Source: an uncultured Selenomonadaceae bacterium (GTDB lineage: Bacteria > Bacillota > Negativicutes > Selenomonadales > Selenomonadaceae). From it: a stretch of 64,000 bases of DNA. Every line of letters begins with the position of its first letter. Position 1 is the stretch's first letter. The translations under genes were made by a program, and so were the position numbers. The notes beneath the pieces are model-generated. The model was not told where the DNA came from. It worked only from the letters and a program-made list of their open reading frames with translations, and ran no database searches. The DNA lies in assembly GCA_905233135.1 (NCBI GenBank), contig CAJOCQ010000003.1, positions 62,001 through 126,000 on the forward strand, written 5' to 3'. Below are positions 42,095 through 49,943 of the stretch, one piece after another.

Positions 42095-45000
42095 TTCCAT
42101 TGCCCGCACTTTTGTTTCGATAAAATCAATTTCTTCCTGCGACAAATTATATTTCTGATAGAGTTGCAAGTCAATTTCTGCAACGCTGCGCGACCAATCT
42201 ATATCTGAATCGTTGGTAAAATCTTGCAGCGGAACATATTTCCAAGTTGCGGGCGGATTATCTTGCGTAATTTTCAAAATGCCCAATAAAACCCTTGCAA
42301 ATTTAGTTTTGATATATTTTAAGCAATGATCAGTTTCCGCCGCGCTATCGAACGCTCCAACGCTTATATAAGTCTGTGTGCAGCCGACAAGCGGCAAGCC
42401 GACAAGCGGAGTTACCAATGTTTCACCCAAATTTCCGACGTTATTAGACTTTGCAATAAAAACTTTGTACTTATGCAAAATAAATATATCAATAATATAA
42501 TCACGGCGAACAAATCTTTTAACTCTTCGATTATCAAAACGCCCTTCAAATATAACATATTCGTTGCCGTCATTCGGTTTTTCTGTTAAAAAAATATCAG
42601 GCATAACTTCAAAGGCATTTGTTCTCAAAGCTGTATCAGTTCTTCTTGGCAAACGTTCAGGCAAATCAGGGAAATCTTCATAAGCTTTTTCAGAAAGTTG
42701 ATATGACATTTGACCATACATAATTTCGCTAAAAGATTTAAAATCTTTTCTATGAAAAACTTTTTGCCAAATAGATTTCAATTCGGGGAAGGGTATAAAA
42801 ACTTCAATCTTGCCGAAAATTTTATTTTGGTCGCGGTAGGTAACGGCAACGCCGCCTTTAATATCGGCGTCGGGAAAAATATTTTTGCAGTTGGGTTCGT
42901 AGAGAATAACTTTAATATGTTCGTCATTGAGCAACTTTTTATTAAAAGCGTTGGGAGTTGCGCCGGCGTTGAAGAGGCAACGGGCGGGGTGAATCATCAT
43001 AACGCGGTTGCAAGCTTGCCAAAAACTTTCAAGGAACAAATTATAAACGGGCTTTGCAAAAGTTTTATTATCGCCCGAAGTTTCGCCTTGATAGGGCGGA
43101 TTGCCAATGACAACGATATTTTTTAAGTCTTTGGCAATTTGAGAATCCAATTTTTCAAAGGGATTATCTTCAAAAAGCGGGCGGGTATTGTTGAAAAATT
43201 CGAGCGCGTCGCCTTGCACAATATTTTTAAAAAGAATTTGCCACATTAAATTTTTATCGAAGTCGCCAAAAATTTTTTCGTGGTACGCGGTAAAAGTATC
43301 TGCAACATTTTTTCGGGCGTAGGCTAAATTGTCGAATTGAATTTCAATGCCGTAAATCGAAGAAAGGGCGGTAAAGGCGTCCGCAGAATTTTTTGCAAGT
43401 TTCAATTTGCGTTGCAAAATTCCAACTAAAAAAGCTCCGTCGCCTGCGGTAGGTTCCAAAATTTTTGCGTCGAGCGTTTCAAAAACGTCAGCAATATTTT
43501 CATCGTCAAGCATTTTATTGACAATTTCGGGCGGCGTGAAAACTTCGCCGAATTTTTTAACGCGGTCTTTGTTCAAAATAATCACCTTAACCGAAAAAAT
43601 ATTTTTGAGTAAATCTGAAATGTTGCCTTCGCGCAGAGTTGCAAGAGTATCAATTTTATAAAAATTTTTTTGAGAAATATTTTGCGCGTTGCCGAAAATG
43701 TAGCGCGTAGCAATGCGGAAAATAATTTCATTGGGCGCGCAGCCGAAAACTTGATTTTCTAAAATGTGCTTGAGGCGTTTTTGGTTATCGGGGAAGGCGG
43801 CACAAATTTTATCATTTTTGTAAAGGCGTTTTACAATTTCGGCAATGTACAAGCCGCTTTTAATGTGCGGGTCAAAAAATATTTGCGCGGGGTTGTCGAA
43901 AATATTTGGGTTCTGAAATTGTAAAGCGTCAACCATTTTTTGAACGATAAAGCGCGGCGTAAAAACTTGGCTTGTCTTTTGCGGCGGTATGAAGTCGAAA
44001 ATATCTTTGTCCAAAGTTTCGTCGAAATAATCGGCGTATTTTTGCATACGCGCCAAAAATTCTGCAACGGCGGCGTTGAAAACATTTTCGCTAAAAATTT
44101 CTTCTTCGCGCAGGAGCCGAAATTCTTCCAAAGTAATTCCCGTAACCTGCAAAAAAGTTTCAGCGTCAATGTAAGAATCGAAATTCGCAAGTGTCAAAAG
44201 TTCGTCGCCGTAAGCCATAATAAAACTTGGAATTGTAGCGGCAAAAGTGCGCAGTTTGGCGCGGAAATCGTTTTCAGTTTGATTCTTGATAATTTCGTTG
44301 ATGACAGTTTCTTGAATAATTTCGGCGTCAACATTTTGTTTGACGAGCTCGGCAATTTTCTTTTTGAGCGCGGCAGAAACTTTGTAGCCGTTATCGGCAA
44401 GATTTTTAATAATTTCAGCAACAATTTCATTCGACGGCGTGTCAGGTTTAGGACGCGGCGGGCGCGTCGATTTTTTCGGCGGAGCTTCGCCGCCTGTTTT
44501 AATTTTATTATTGTCGCTGTCGCTGTTATCGCCGTGCATTTTGTTAATAATTTTTTTTACGGCGTCGCTGTTAAAAACGCGGTCAATATTGAAAAGCCCG
44601 TTGTACATAAAGCAACAATCAACCGCTTGTTTGGCGGCGATTTTTTGCGGCAGGGACATAATTTCTTTGGCGTCGAGTTCAACCATTCGCCCGTTGTCAT
44701 TTTCAGCGAAGACGGGGAAAATTTTCAGCAACTTTTTAAGAATATTTGTAGCGTTATAACTTTCGCCGCCGTTCAAACTTTGCGCAAATTCGTTATAAAT
44801 TTTGAGAGTGCGCACGGGCGAAAAGTCGAAAACGTAGCAATTAGTTTTGTGAAAAATTTCTTTGTCAGTTTCGTAACGGTGCGGATTTTGGCAACGAAAG
44901 GCAGTTTGAAAATAAAGCGCGGCACTTTTAAAATCGCTGAGCATTAAGACAGCAGACCATTCTTTGACGGTTACGCCGGTTGTAAGTTGCCCAACGCTCA

Positions 45001-46465
45001 ATGTAATAGTTTTGTCAAATTCTGCAACGGCGTTTTTAACTTTCGTCAAACTTTTTTCATTTTGCTTTTCGTCAGATTCGGAAATTGTGCCGTCGCCCGC
45101 CGCAATAATAATTTTGTAGTCTTTGAAAATTTTGTGCGCCTGCAAAAGTTTCGCCATAGCTTTAACGCCGTCAACGCGATACATCAGCCAAAAAGTATGC
45201 TTGAGTTCTGCGCGAAGTTCTTTTGTTGAAAATGGAAATTTTTCCTGCATTGTAAGTGCGTCAAGAAATTTTTTAATTTCTTCCTTGTGCAAAAAATTTC
45301 CTTTGCCGTCCGTCTCAAAAAAATCATTCAAGCTGAAAAAATAATTTGAATCTTCGGCGGCAGAAATTTTATCTGCAAAAATTTTTGAAAGTTGGTAAGA
45401 AAATAAATTCATACGCGGCAAATCTGCATAGGGGTTGGGCGCGTCCGAATTTTTGTACCAATTAATTTTGGCGTTTTGTTCGTCCGCGTACGACCAATTA
45501 AAAATTTGTGCGGCGTTGAATTTTTTATTGGCAATGGCTTTAAAGGGAGTCCCTGACAAATACAAAGTAAAATCCCGCCGAATATTTTTAAAAGCCGCGC
45601 CTGTTTTATCGGTGTCAACGCCTTCGTGGCTTTCATCTATCACCAACAAATCAAAATGCAAATATAAAAGCCAATCAAGTTTATCTGTATCGCCGCCGAA
45701 ATATTTTGAGCCCTTCAAATCCTGCAGGCTTATAAAAAAAATTTCTGCAGGGTTTTCAACTTCAAATAAATTAACAGATTCTGCGCGGCTGTAAACCGTA
45801 GCGTTGGGAATGAGCGAATTTTTTTTGGAAATGACGAATTTATAATTGCCGCCGTTTTGCCCCGTGAACTTTTTAAAATCGTTGTACCAAGAATCGGCAA
45901 TGCTCGGGCGGTTGGTAAGGATTAAAATTTTTTTTGCGTCGAGTTGTTTAACAAGTTCGTAAACGGCAAGATTTTTACCAAAACGCGGCTTGGCGTTCCA
46001 AAGAAATTCGCGCGGCTTTTTTTCTTCCAAAAAATATTCCAGCGTCGAATCAACGGCTTTAATTTGTTCTTCGCGCAGGCTATAACTTTCTGAAATAAAT
46101 TCCTGCGGCTTTTTGGTAGATTTACCCGCGCTAAATTCGTAAAAATATTTTCGTGCAAGTTCAGGCGAAATTTTAAACCATTCGCGCCCTTCTTCATCGC
46201 GCGGAATTTTATATTTCGTCGTCAAGAATTTGTGAAAGTCAACATCGATTAAAAATTTGCCGTTGCAGTAGGGCGAAAGTTCCACCCATTCAATTTTTGC
46301 CGCAATTCGGGCGGTGTAAGTTTGCTGTTTAATTCGTTCTTCGACAGTTTGAGTTGAGGTGTAACCAATTTTCAACCAGCCGAAATTTGGAGCGTAATTC
46401 GGGGTAGTGTAGGCGTAAATTCTGGGGTTAATTGTTTCGTATGAACTAAGATTAATTTCAGCCAT
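42092..46465 (-). CDS. GIY-YIG / superfamily 2 helicase / N6-adenine methylase fusion (single-chain restriction-modification protein)
   Basis: 1457 residues. About 1-115: GIY-YIG/T5orf172-like nuclease (IYAYTTPNYAPNFGWLKIGYT). About 130-560: DEAD-like helicase with KPRFGKN (Lys about 164), VIDESHEG (Asp about 277) and YLSGTPFKAI. About 640-680: a Pro/Lys-rich linker. About 834-935: a degenerate methylase-like copy with VFTPRFIVQKMVD and DPHIKSG in place of a motif I glycine loop. About 970-1250: an intact N6-adenine methylase with VFTPPEIVNKM, LEPTAGDGAFLVG (about 1004) and catalytic NPPY (about 1122). About 1250-1457: a presumed target-recognition region. One polypeptide could cut, translocate and methylate, in the manner of type IIG or ISP systems. 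No separate specificity subunit is present. Confidence 0.88.
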   Translation of the reverse strand: MAEINLSSYETINPRIYAYTTPNYAPNFGWLKIGYTSTQTVEERIKQQTYTARIAAKIEWVELSPYCNGKFLIDVDFHKFLTTKYKIPRDEEGREWFKISPELARKYFYEFSAGKSTKKPQEFISESYSLREEQIKAVDSTLEYFLEEKKPREFLWNAKPRFGKNLAVYELVKQLDAKKILILTNRPSIADSWYNDFKKFTGQNGGNYKFVISKKNSLIPNATVYSRAESVNLFEVENPAEIFFISLQDLKGSKYFGGDTDKLDWLLYLHFDLLVIDESHEGVDTDKTGAAFKNIRRDFTLYLSGTPFKAIANKKFNAAQIFNWSYADEQNAKINWYKNSDAPNPYADLPRMNLFSYQLSKIFADKISAAEDSNYFFSLNDFFETDGKGNFLHKEEIKKFLDALTMQEKFPFSTKELRAELKHTFWLMYRVDGVKAMAKLLQAHKIFKDYKIIIAAGDGTISESDEKQNEKSLTKVKNAVAEFDKTITLSVGQLTTGVTVKEWSAVLMLSDFKSAALYFQTAFRCQNPHRYETDKEIFHKTNCYVFDFSPVRTLKIYNEFAQSLNGGESYNATNILKKLLKIFPVFAENDNGRMVELDAKEIMSLPQKIAAKQAVDCCFMYNGLFNIDRVFNSDAVKKIINKMHGDNSDSDNNKIKTGGEAPPKKSTRPPRPKPDTPSNEIVAEIIKNLADNGYKVSAALKKKIAELVKQNVDAEIIQETVINEIIKNQTENDFRAKLRTFAATIPSFIMAYGDELLTLANFDSYIDAETFLQVTGITLEEFRLLREEEIFSENVFNAAVAEFLARMQKYADYFDETLDKDIFDFIPPQKTSQVFTPRFIVQKMVDALQFQNPNIFDNPAQIFFDPHIKSGLYIAEIVKRLYKNDKICAAFPDNQKRLKHILENQVFGCAPNEIIFRIATRYIFGNAQNISQKNFYKIDTLATLREGNISDLLKNIFSVKVIILNKDRVKKFGEVFTPPEIVNKMLDDENIADVFETLDAKILEPTAGDGAFLVGILQRKLKLAKNSADAFTALSSIYGIEIQFDNLAYARKNVADTFTAYHEKIFGDFDKNLMWQILFKNIVQGDALEFFNNTRPLFEDNPFEKLDSQIAKDLKNIVVIGNPPYQGETSGDNKTFAKPVYNLFLESFWQACNRVMMIHPARCLFNAGATPNAFNKKLLNDEHIKVILYEPNCKNIFPDADIKGGVAVTYRDQNKIFGKIEVFIPFPELKSIWQKVFHRKDFKSFSEIMYGQMSYQLSEKAYEDFPDLPERLPRRTDTALRTNAFEVMPDIFLTEKPNDGNEYVIFEGRFDNRRVKRFVRRDYIIDIFILHKYKVFIAKSNNVGNLGETLVTPLVGLPLVGCTQTYISVGAFDSAAETDHCLKYIKTKFARVLLGILKITQDNPPATWKYVPLQDFTNDSDIDWSRSVAEIDLQLYQKYNLSQEEIDFIETKVRAME

Positions 46466-46549
46466 AAAAAAACTCCTTTCCGCGCAATTTTTTTAATTAT
46501 ATTTTTTGCGCGTTGGGAGTGTCAATTTAAAATTTTTATTAAAAAAACC

Positions 46550-46578
46550 TTGCATAAAAAATTAAATGTTGCTATAAT
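46550..46578 (+). promoter_or_regulatory. Promoter of the rpsF-ssb-rpsR operon
   Basis: TTGCAT (46550-46555), 17-base spacer, TATAAT (46573-46578) preceded by TGC, an extended -10. The predicted transcript has a leader of about 70 bases. Confidence 0.8.
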
Positions 46579-46609
46579 TCAAATTCGGTTAGTTTAAAAA
46601 AACTTCCCT

Positions 46610-46628
46610 GCGCGGAGCGAAGCCGCGC
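46610..46628 (+). promoter_or_regulatory. Leader hairpin upstream of rpsF
   Basis: GCGCGG and CCGCGC pair around AGCGAAG in the rpsF leader. Many bacteria have an S6:S18-binding RNA here; the GC-rich stem and CCG fit loosely, but a covariance model is needed. Confidence 0.35.
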
Positions 46629-46654
46629 CAAAGACCAAAGAGGAGGTGTGTTTT

Positions 46655-46948
46655 GTGAGAAAATACGAAATCGTTTTTATCGTGAAACCGCTTGAGGAAG
46701 AGGCAAACAACGCAGTTATTGAAAAGTTTTCAAAACTCATTGCGGCGAACGGCGGCACTATCGACAAAGAAGACCGTTGGGGTAAACGCCGCCTTGCGTA
46801 CGAAATCAAAAAGGAAATTGAAGGCTTTTACGTAATTTTTTATGTAACTTGCCCGCCCGCTTGCGTTGACGAATGCGACCGCGTTATGAAAATTACTGAC
46901 GAAATTCTCAAGCATATGATTGTACGCGCTGACGAAAAAGAGGCTTAA
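46655..46948 (+). CDS. rpsF: Small-subunit ribosomal protein bS6
   Basis: 97 residues with the S6 landmarks RKYEIVFIVKP, the Trp-Gly-Lys-Arg turn DRWGKRRLAYEI and FYVIFYV. Start GTG 46655-46657 has AGGAGG eight bases upstream; the open frame extends to a GTG inside the ribosome site. It leads the conserved rpsF-ssb-rpsR operon with gaps of 2 and 27 bases. Confidence 0.97.
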   Translation: MRKYEIVFIVKPLEEEANNAVIEKFSKLIAANGGTIDKEDRWGKRRLAYEIKKEIEGFYVIFYVTCPPACVDECDRVMKITDEILKHMIVRADEKEA

Positions 46949-46950
46949 TT

Positions 46951-47373
46951 ATGAACAAAGTTATTTTAAGCGGAAATTTGACGCGCGACCCCGAAGTTCG
47001 CTACACCCAAAGCGGAACTGCTTATGCTAAAATGGGAATAGCGGTTAATCGCCCCTACACTTCAAAAAATACCGAAGGACAGCCAACAGTTGATTTTTTC
47101 AATATGACTTCATGGGGCAAGCAAGCCGAATTTTGCGGACGTTACTTGAAAAAAGGCTCTTCGGTTATTCTTGAAGGGCGCGTAGAAAATGACAACTACG
47201 AAGATAAAAACGGCGTCAAACATTACAGCGTAAATATTATGGTTGAACGCATCGAATTTGCCGGTAAAAAAGCTTCAAGCGGCGAAGGCGGCGGCAGTTA
47301 TAATTCAGGCGGCGAATCGAATACCAATTCAAATTATGACGATAACAGCGAAGATGTTGACGTTCCATTCTAA
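46951..47373 (+). CDS. ssb: Single-stranded DNA-binding protein
   Basis: 140 residues: an OB fold (MNKVILSGNLTRDPEVRYTQSG to about residue 105), a Gly/Ser/Asn-rich linker and the acidic tail ending DVDVPF that docks repair proteins. It lies between rpsF and rpsR, the standard location. Confidence 0.97.
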   Translation: MNKVILSGNLTRDPEVRYTQSGTAYAKMGIAVNRPYTSKNTEGQPTVDFFNMTSWGKQAEFCGRYLKKGSSVILEGRVENDNYEDKNGVKHYSVNIMVERIEFAGKKASSGEGGGSYNSGGESNTNSNYDDNSEDVDVPF

Positions 47374-47400
47374 TTAAAATTACCCGTAGGAGGGTTGAAA

Positions 47401-47631
47401 ATGCGTAGAGAAAGAGGAAGACGCCCGCGCAGAAAAGTTTGTACTTTTTGCGTGGATAAAGTCGAACAAATAGATTACAAAGACGCGGCGAAATTGCGCC
47501 GTTTCATTACCGAACGCGGAAAAATTTTGCCGCGCCGTATCAGCGGCAACTGCGCAAAGCATCAGCGTCAAGTTACACTTGCGATTAAACGCGCGCGTAA
47601 CATTGCGCTTTTGCCTTTTACAGCCGAATAA
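47401..47631 (+). CDS. rpsR: Small-subunit ribosomal protein bS18
   Basis: 76 residues with [22 protein letters not shown] and [15 protein letters not shown], typical of S18. It keeps cysteines (VCTFC, NCAKH) that may bind zinc. Start ATG 47401 has AGGAGGG six bases upstream. Its transcript ends at a strong terminator (47652-47677). Confidence 0.97.
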   Translation: MRRERGRRPRRKVCTFCVDKVEQIDYKDAAKLRRFITERGKILPRRISGNCAKHQRQVTLAIKRARNIALLPFTAE

Positions 47632-47651
47632 TTTTACATTCGATAAAACAG

Positions 47652-47677
47652 AAGGGAGTCTGCGGACTCCCTTTTTT
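47652..47677 (+). terminator. Terminator of the rpsF operon
   Basis: Nine-bp stem AAGGGAGTC/GACTCCCTT with a TGCG loop followed by six T. It ends 13 bases before the PilO-like start. Confidence 0.9.
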
Positions 47678-47689
47678 GTTGGGAAAAAT

Positions 47690-48223
47690 ATGAGTAACAG
47701 AAAATTTTTGCCGCCAATAATTTTAATAATCTGCGCGACGGCGTTATTTTTATATTGGCAACTGATTTACATACCGGTTCAAAGTGAAATTGCGAAGTTT
47801 GACGCGGAAACAAAAAAATTTCAAGTCGCCGAAAAAGAATTAAACTATTTGCAAACGCGCTACAAAAATTTTGAAGAAATTGCAGAATTAACCGCCGAAA
47901 GGTTAGCCGCCGCGCAGGAACTTTTACCTGCCGAAATGAATGACGAAAAATTTGTTGACGCACTGTACACTTTGGCGGCTGATAAAAAAATTTTAATAAA
48001 TTCGGTGCAAGTCGGCGAAATTTCGGAAAATGATTCGGTGCAACGCCAATCGATAAAAATTCGGCTGGACGCAGATTATATTTCACTGTTAAATTTTATC
48101 AGAGAAATTTTGGATGGTGAACGGCTTGCAAAATTGGAAAATTATTCAATCTCAAGCGACGGAGAAAGTAACATTTTAAATTGCGAATTGGACTTAATAA
48201 TTTTCGCCGCAAATACAAATTGA
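47690..48223 (+). CDS. PilO-like membrane protein
   Basis: 177 residues: a membrane anchor (about 6-25), a coiled coil (about 30-80, QSEIAKFDAETKKFQVAEKE) and a ferredoxin-like C-terminal part (INSVQVGEISENDSVQRQSI, then ISLLNFIREILD). This order matches PilO/GspM-type inner-membrane alignment proteins of type IV pili or type II secretion. No other pilus genes are adjacent, so the call rests on architecture. GGGA lies upstream of the ATG. Since it starts just after the rpsR terminator, expression may depend on read-through. Confidence 0.6.
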   Translation: MSNRKFLPPIILIICATALFLYWQLIYIPVQSEIAKFDAETKKFQVAEKELNYLQTRYKNFEEIAELTAERLAAAQELLPAEMNDEKFVDALYTLAADKKILINSVQVGEISENDSVQRQSIKIRLDADYISLLNFIREILDGERLAKLENYSISSDGESNILNCELDLIIFAANTN

Positions 48224-48242
48224 AAAAACTGCTGCGCAATTT

Positions 48243-48277
48243 TAGGGGCTAAAGCCTAAAGACTAGGGATTGGGGAA
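48243..48277 (+). repeat. Period-7 mini-repeat after the PilO-like gene
   Basis: TAGGGGC, TAAAGCC, TAAAGAC, TAGGGAT, TGGGGAA in exact 7-base phase, 20 bases after the stop codon. Confidence 0.75.
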
Positions 48278-48284
48278 AAGAAAA

Positions 48285-48464
48285 ACCCGCCCGTCATTAA
48301 AGCCGCAGCTTGACCTTTTTTAGAAGCGTCGGAAAAAGTTTGCGCCCCAAAGGGGGCGTACGGAATACGAGCGTATTTGAACCGAGCGGCCCTGACGGGC
48401 GGGAAGTTTTTCTTTCTTTGGTACTTTTTTTCTTTTTTCAAAAAGAAAGAAAGTACATTTAAAA
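48285..48464 (+). repeat. Dispersed structured intergenic element, copy A
   Basis: From CCCGCCCGTCATTAAAGCCG to GAAAGAAAGTACATT. Outer arms CCCGTCA/TGACGGG, inner GCCCC/GGGGGC hairpin, and a terminal GTACTTT/AAAGTAC inverted repeat. Matches copies B and C. Confidence 0.85.
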
Positions 48465-48605
48465 CTTTAAAATAAAAAGTATTATCAAACAAACAAGAAA
48501 TTTTAATTTTATCTAAAAATAAGAAAATTTGAGTTGCAATTTTTTTGTAGTTGTGATAACCTATGCAAGGTTCTAAAAACGTTTCTTTTAAGGAGGAATT
48601 TTTTT

Positions 48606-49184
48606 ATGGCAGTAAGCTTGGCAAAAGGACAGAAAGTTGATTTGACGAAAACCAATCCCGGCTTGAAAGAAGTTTTAATCGGGCTTGGTTGGGACACAAA
48701 CAAATATGACGGCGGAAAAGATTTCGACTTGGATGCATCAGTTTTTATGCTTGCAGGCAACGGCAAAGTTCGCAGCGACGCTGATTTTGTTTTCTACGGC
48801 AACTTGAAACACGAAAGCGGCTCCGTTGAACATTTGGGCGATAACCTTACCGGTCAAGGCGAAGGCGACGACGAAGAAATTAAAGTTTTCCTCGATAAAG
48901 TTCCCGCTGATGTTGAAAAAATCGATTTTACAGTTACAATTTATGAAGCCGAACAACGCAAACAAAATTTCGGGCAAGTTGAAAATGCTTTTATCCGCGT
49001 TATGAATGCGGCGAACGGCGAAGAATTAATTCGCTACGATTTGGGCGAAGATTTTTCGATTGAAACCGCAGTTGTTGTTGGTGAACTTTACCGCAATAAA
49101 GGCGAATGGAAATTTAACGCGATAGGCAGCGGATTTGAAGGCGGACTTGCCTCACTCGGGCGCAATTTCGGCGTTAATGTGTAA
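48606..49184 (+). CDS. TerD family protein (first copy)
   Basis: TerD proteins belong to tellurium and general stress clusters and bind calcium. 192 residues with the family core: [44 protein letters not shown] (acidic calcium site), [16 protein letters not shown] and [23 protein letters not shown] precedes the ATG at 48606. The second copy follows after a 147-base gap with heptamer arrays. A calcium P-type ATPase is encoded 4 kb downstream in the same direction, fitting calcium-linked stress handling. Confidence 0.95.
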   Translation: MAVSLAKGQKVDLTKTNPGLKEVLIGLGWDTNKYDGGKDFDLDASVFMLAGNGKVRSDADFVFYGNLKHESGSVEHLGDNLTGQGEGDDEEIKVFLDKVPADVEKIDFTVTIYEAEQRKQNFGQVENAFIRVMNAANGEELIRYDLGEDFSIETAVVVGELYRNKGEWKFNAIGSGFEGGLASLGRNFGVNV

Positions 49185-49225
49185 TTTAATTTTTTAAATA
49201 AAATTTTTTGTATGGAGCAGGATTT

Positions 49226-49302
49226 TAGGGAATAGGGATTAGGAAATAGGGAATAGTAAATAACTAATCCCTGACGCCTAACGCCTGACACCTGAAACCC
49301 TG
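49226..49302 (+). repeat. Two opposed period-7 arrays between the terD genes
   Basis: 49226-49256: TAGGGAA, TAGGGAT, TAGGAAA, TAGGGAA, TAG, in 7-base phase. 49264-49302: CTAATCC, CTGACGC, CTAACGC, CTGACAC, CTGAAAC, also in 7-base phase but of inverse sense, so the pair can fold on itself. Confidence 0.85.
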
Positions 49303-49331
49303 CTCAATTTTTTTGGAAAGGAAAATTTAAA

Positions 49332-49943
49332 ATGGCTGTAAATCTTCAAAAGGGGCAGAAAGTTAGCCTCGTAAAATCCAACGGCGCAAAACTTACAAAA
49401 TTAATGGTAGGGCTCGGCTGGGACGCTATTGAAGAAGAAGAAAAAGGCGGCTTCTTGAGCCGTATTTTCGGCGGCGGCAAAAAAGATTTTGACTGCGACG
49501 CTTCAGTTTTCGTTTGCAAAAACGGCAAAATTTCAAGCGTCGACGACATTGTTTATTTCGGCAACCTTGAACATGACAGCGGCGCAATTAAACATATGGG
49601 CGATAATTTGACGGGCGAAGGCGAAGGCGACGATGAACAGATTTTCGTTGACTTGAATAAAATCCCCGCAGATTATGATAAATTGGTTTTCGTCGTCAAC
49701 ATTTATAAAGCTGTCGACAGAAAACAGGATTTCGGCATTATCAAAAATGCTTATATCAGAATTATCGACAACGATAACGGCGAAGAACTTTGCCGTTACA
49801 ATTTAAGCGGCGGCGATTATAACGGAATGCTTGCAATGATTGTCGGCGAAGTTTACCGCTACAAAGGCGAATGGAAATTTAACGCTGTCGGCAACGGTAC
49901 AACTGACCCGGGACTCCAAGAATTAAGCAGACGTTATGCATAA
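49332..49943 (+). CDS. TerD family protein (second copy)
   Basis: 203 residues, a diverged paralogue of the first terD with the same core ([58 protein letters not shown]). It differs by an insert of about 13 residues rich in Glu, Gly and Phe ahead of the DCDAS strand (around residues 35-50), near the predicted metal site. GGAAAGGA precedes the ATG. Its stop overlaps the start of the GT2 gene, so the two are translationally linked. Confidence 0.94.
   Translation: MAVNLQKGQKVSLVKSNGAKLTKLMVGLGWDAIEEEEKGGFLSRIFGGGKKDFDCDASVFVCKNGKISSVDDIVYFGNLEHDSGAIKHMGDNLTGEGEGDDEQIFVDLNKIPADYDKLVFVVNIYKAVDRKQDFGIIKNAYIRIIDNDNGEELCRYNLSGGDYNGMLAMIVGEVYRYKGEWKFNAVGNGTTDPGLQELSRRYA

Larger units (their letters stand above)
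48224..48605. other. Intergenic region before the first terD
   Basis: Holds a period-7 array (48243-48277), the third copy of the dispersed element (48285-48464) and an AT-rich stretch with the ribosome site of terD. No gene was found. Confidence 0.7.

Noticed and set aside
43940-44947. 335-codon frame antisense to the restriction-modification gene
   Set aside because: It lies wholly inside a clear 1457-residue protein and its translation is low in recognisable motifs; it is a by-product of codon bias.
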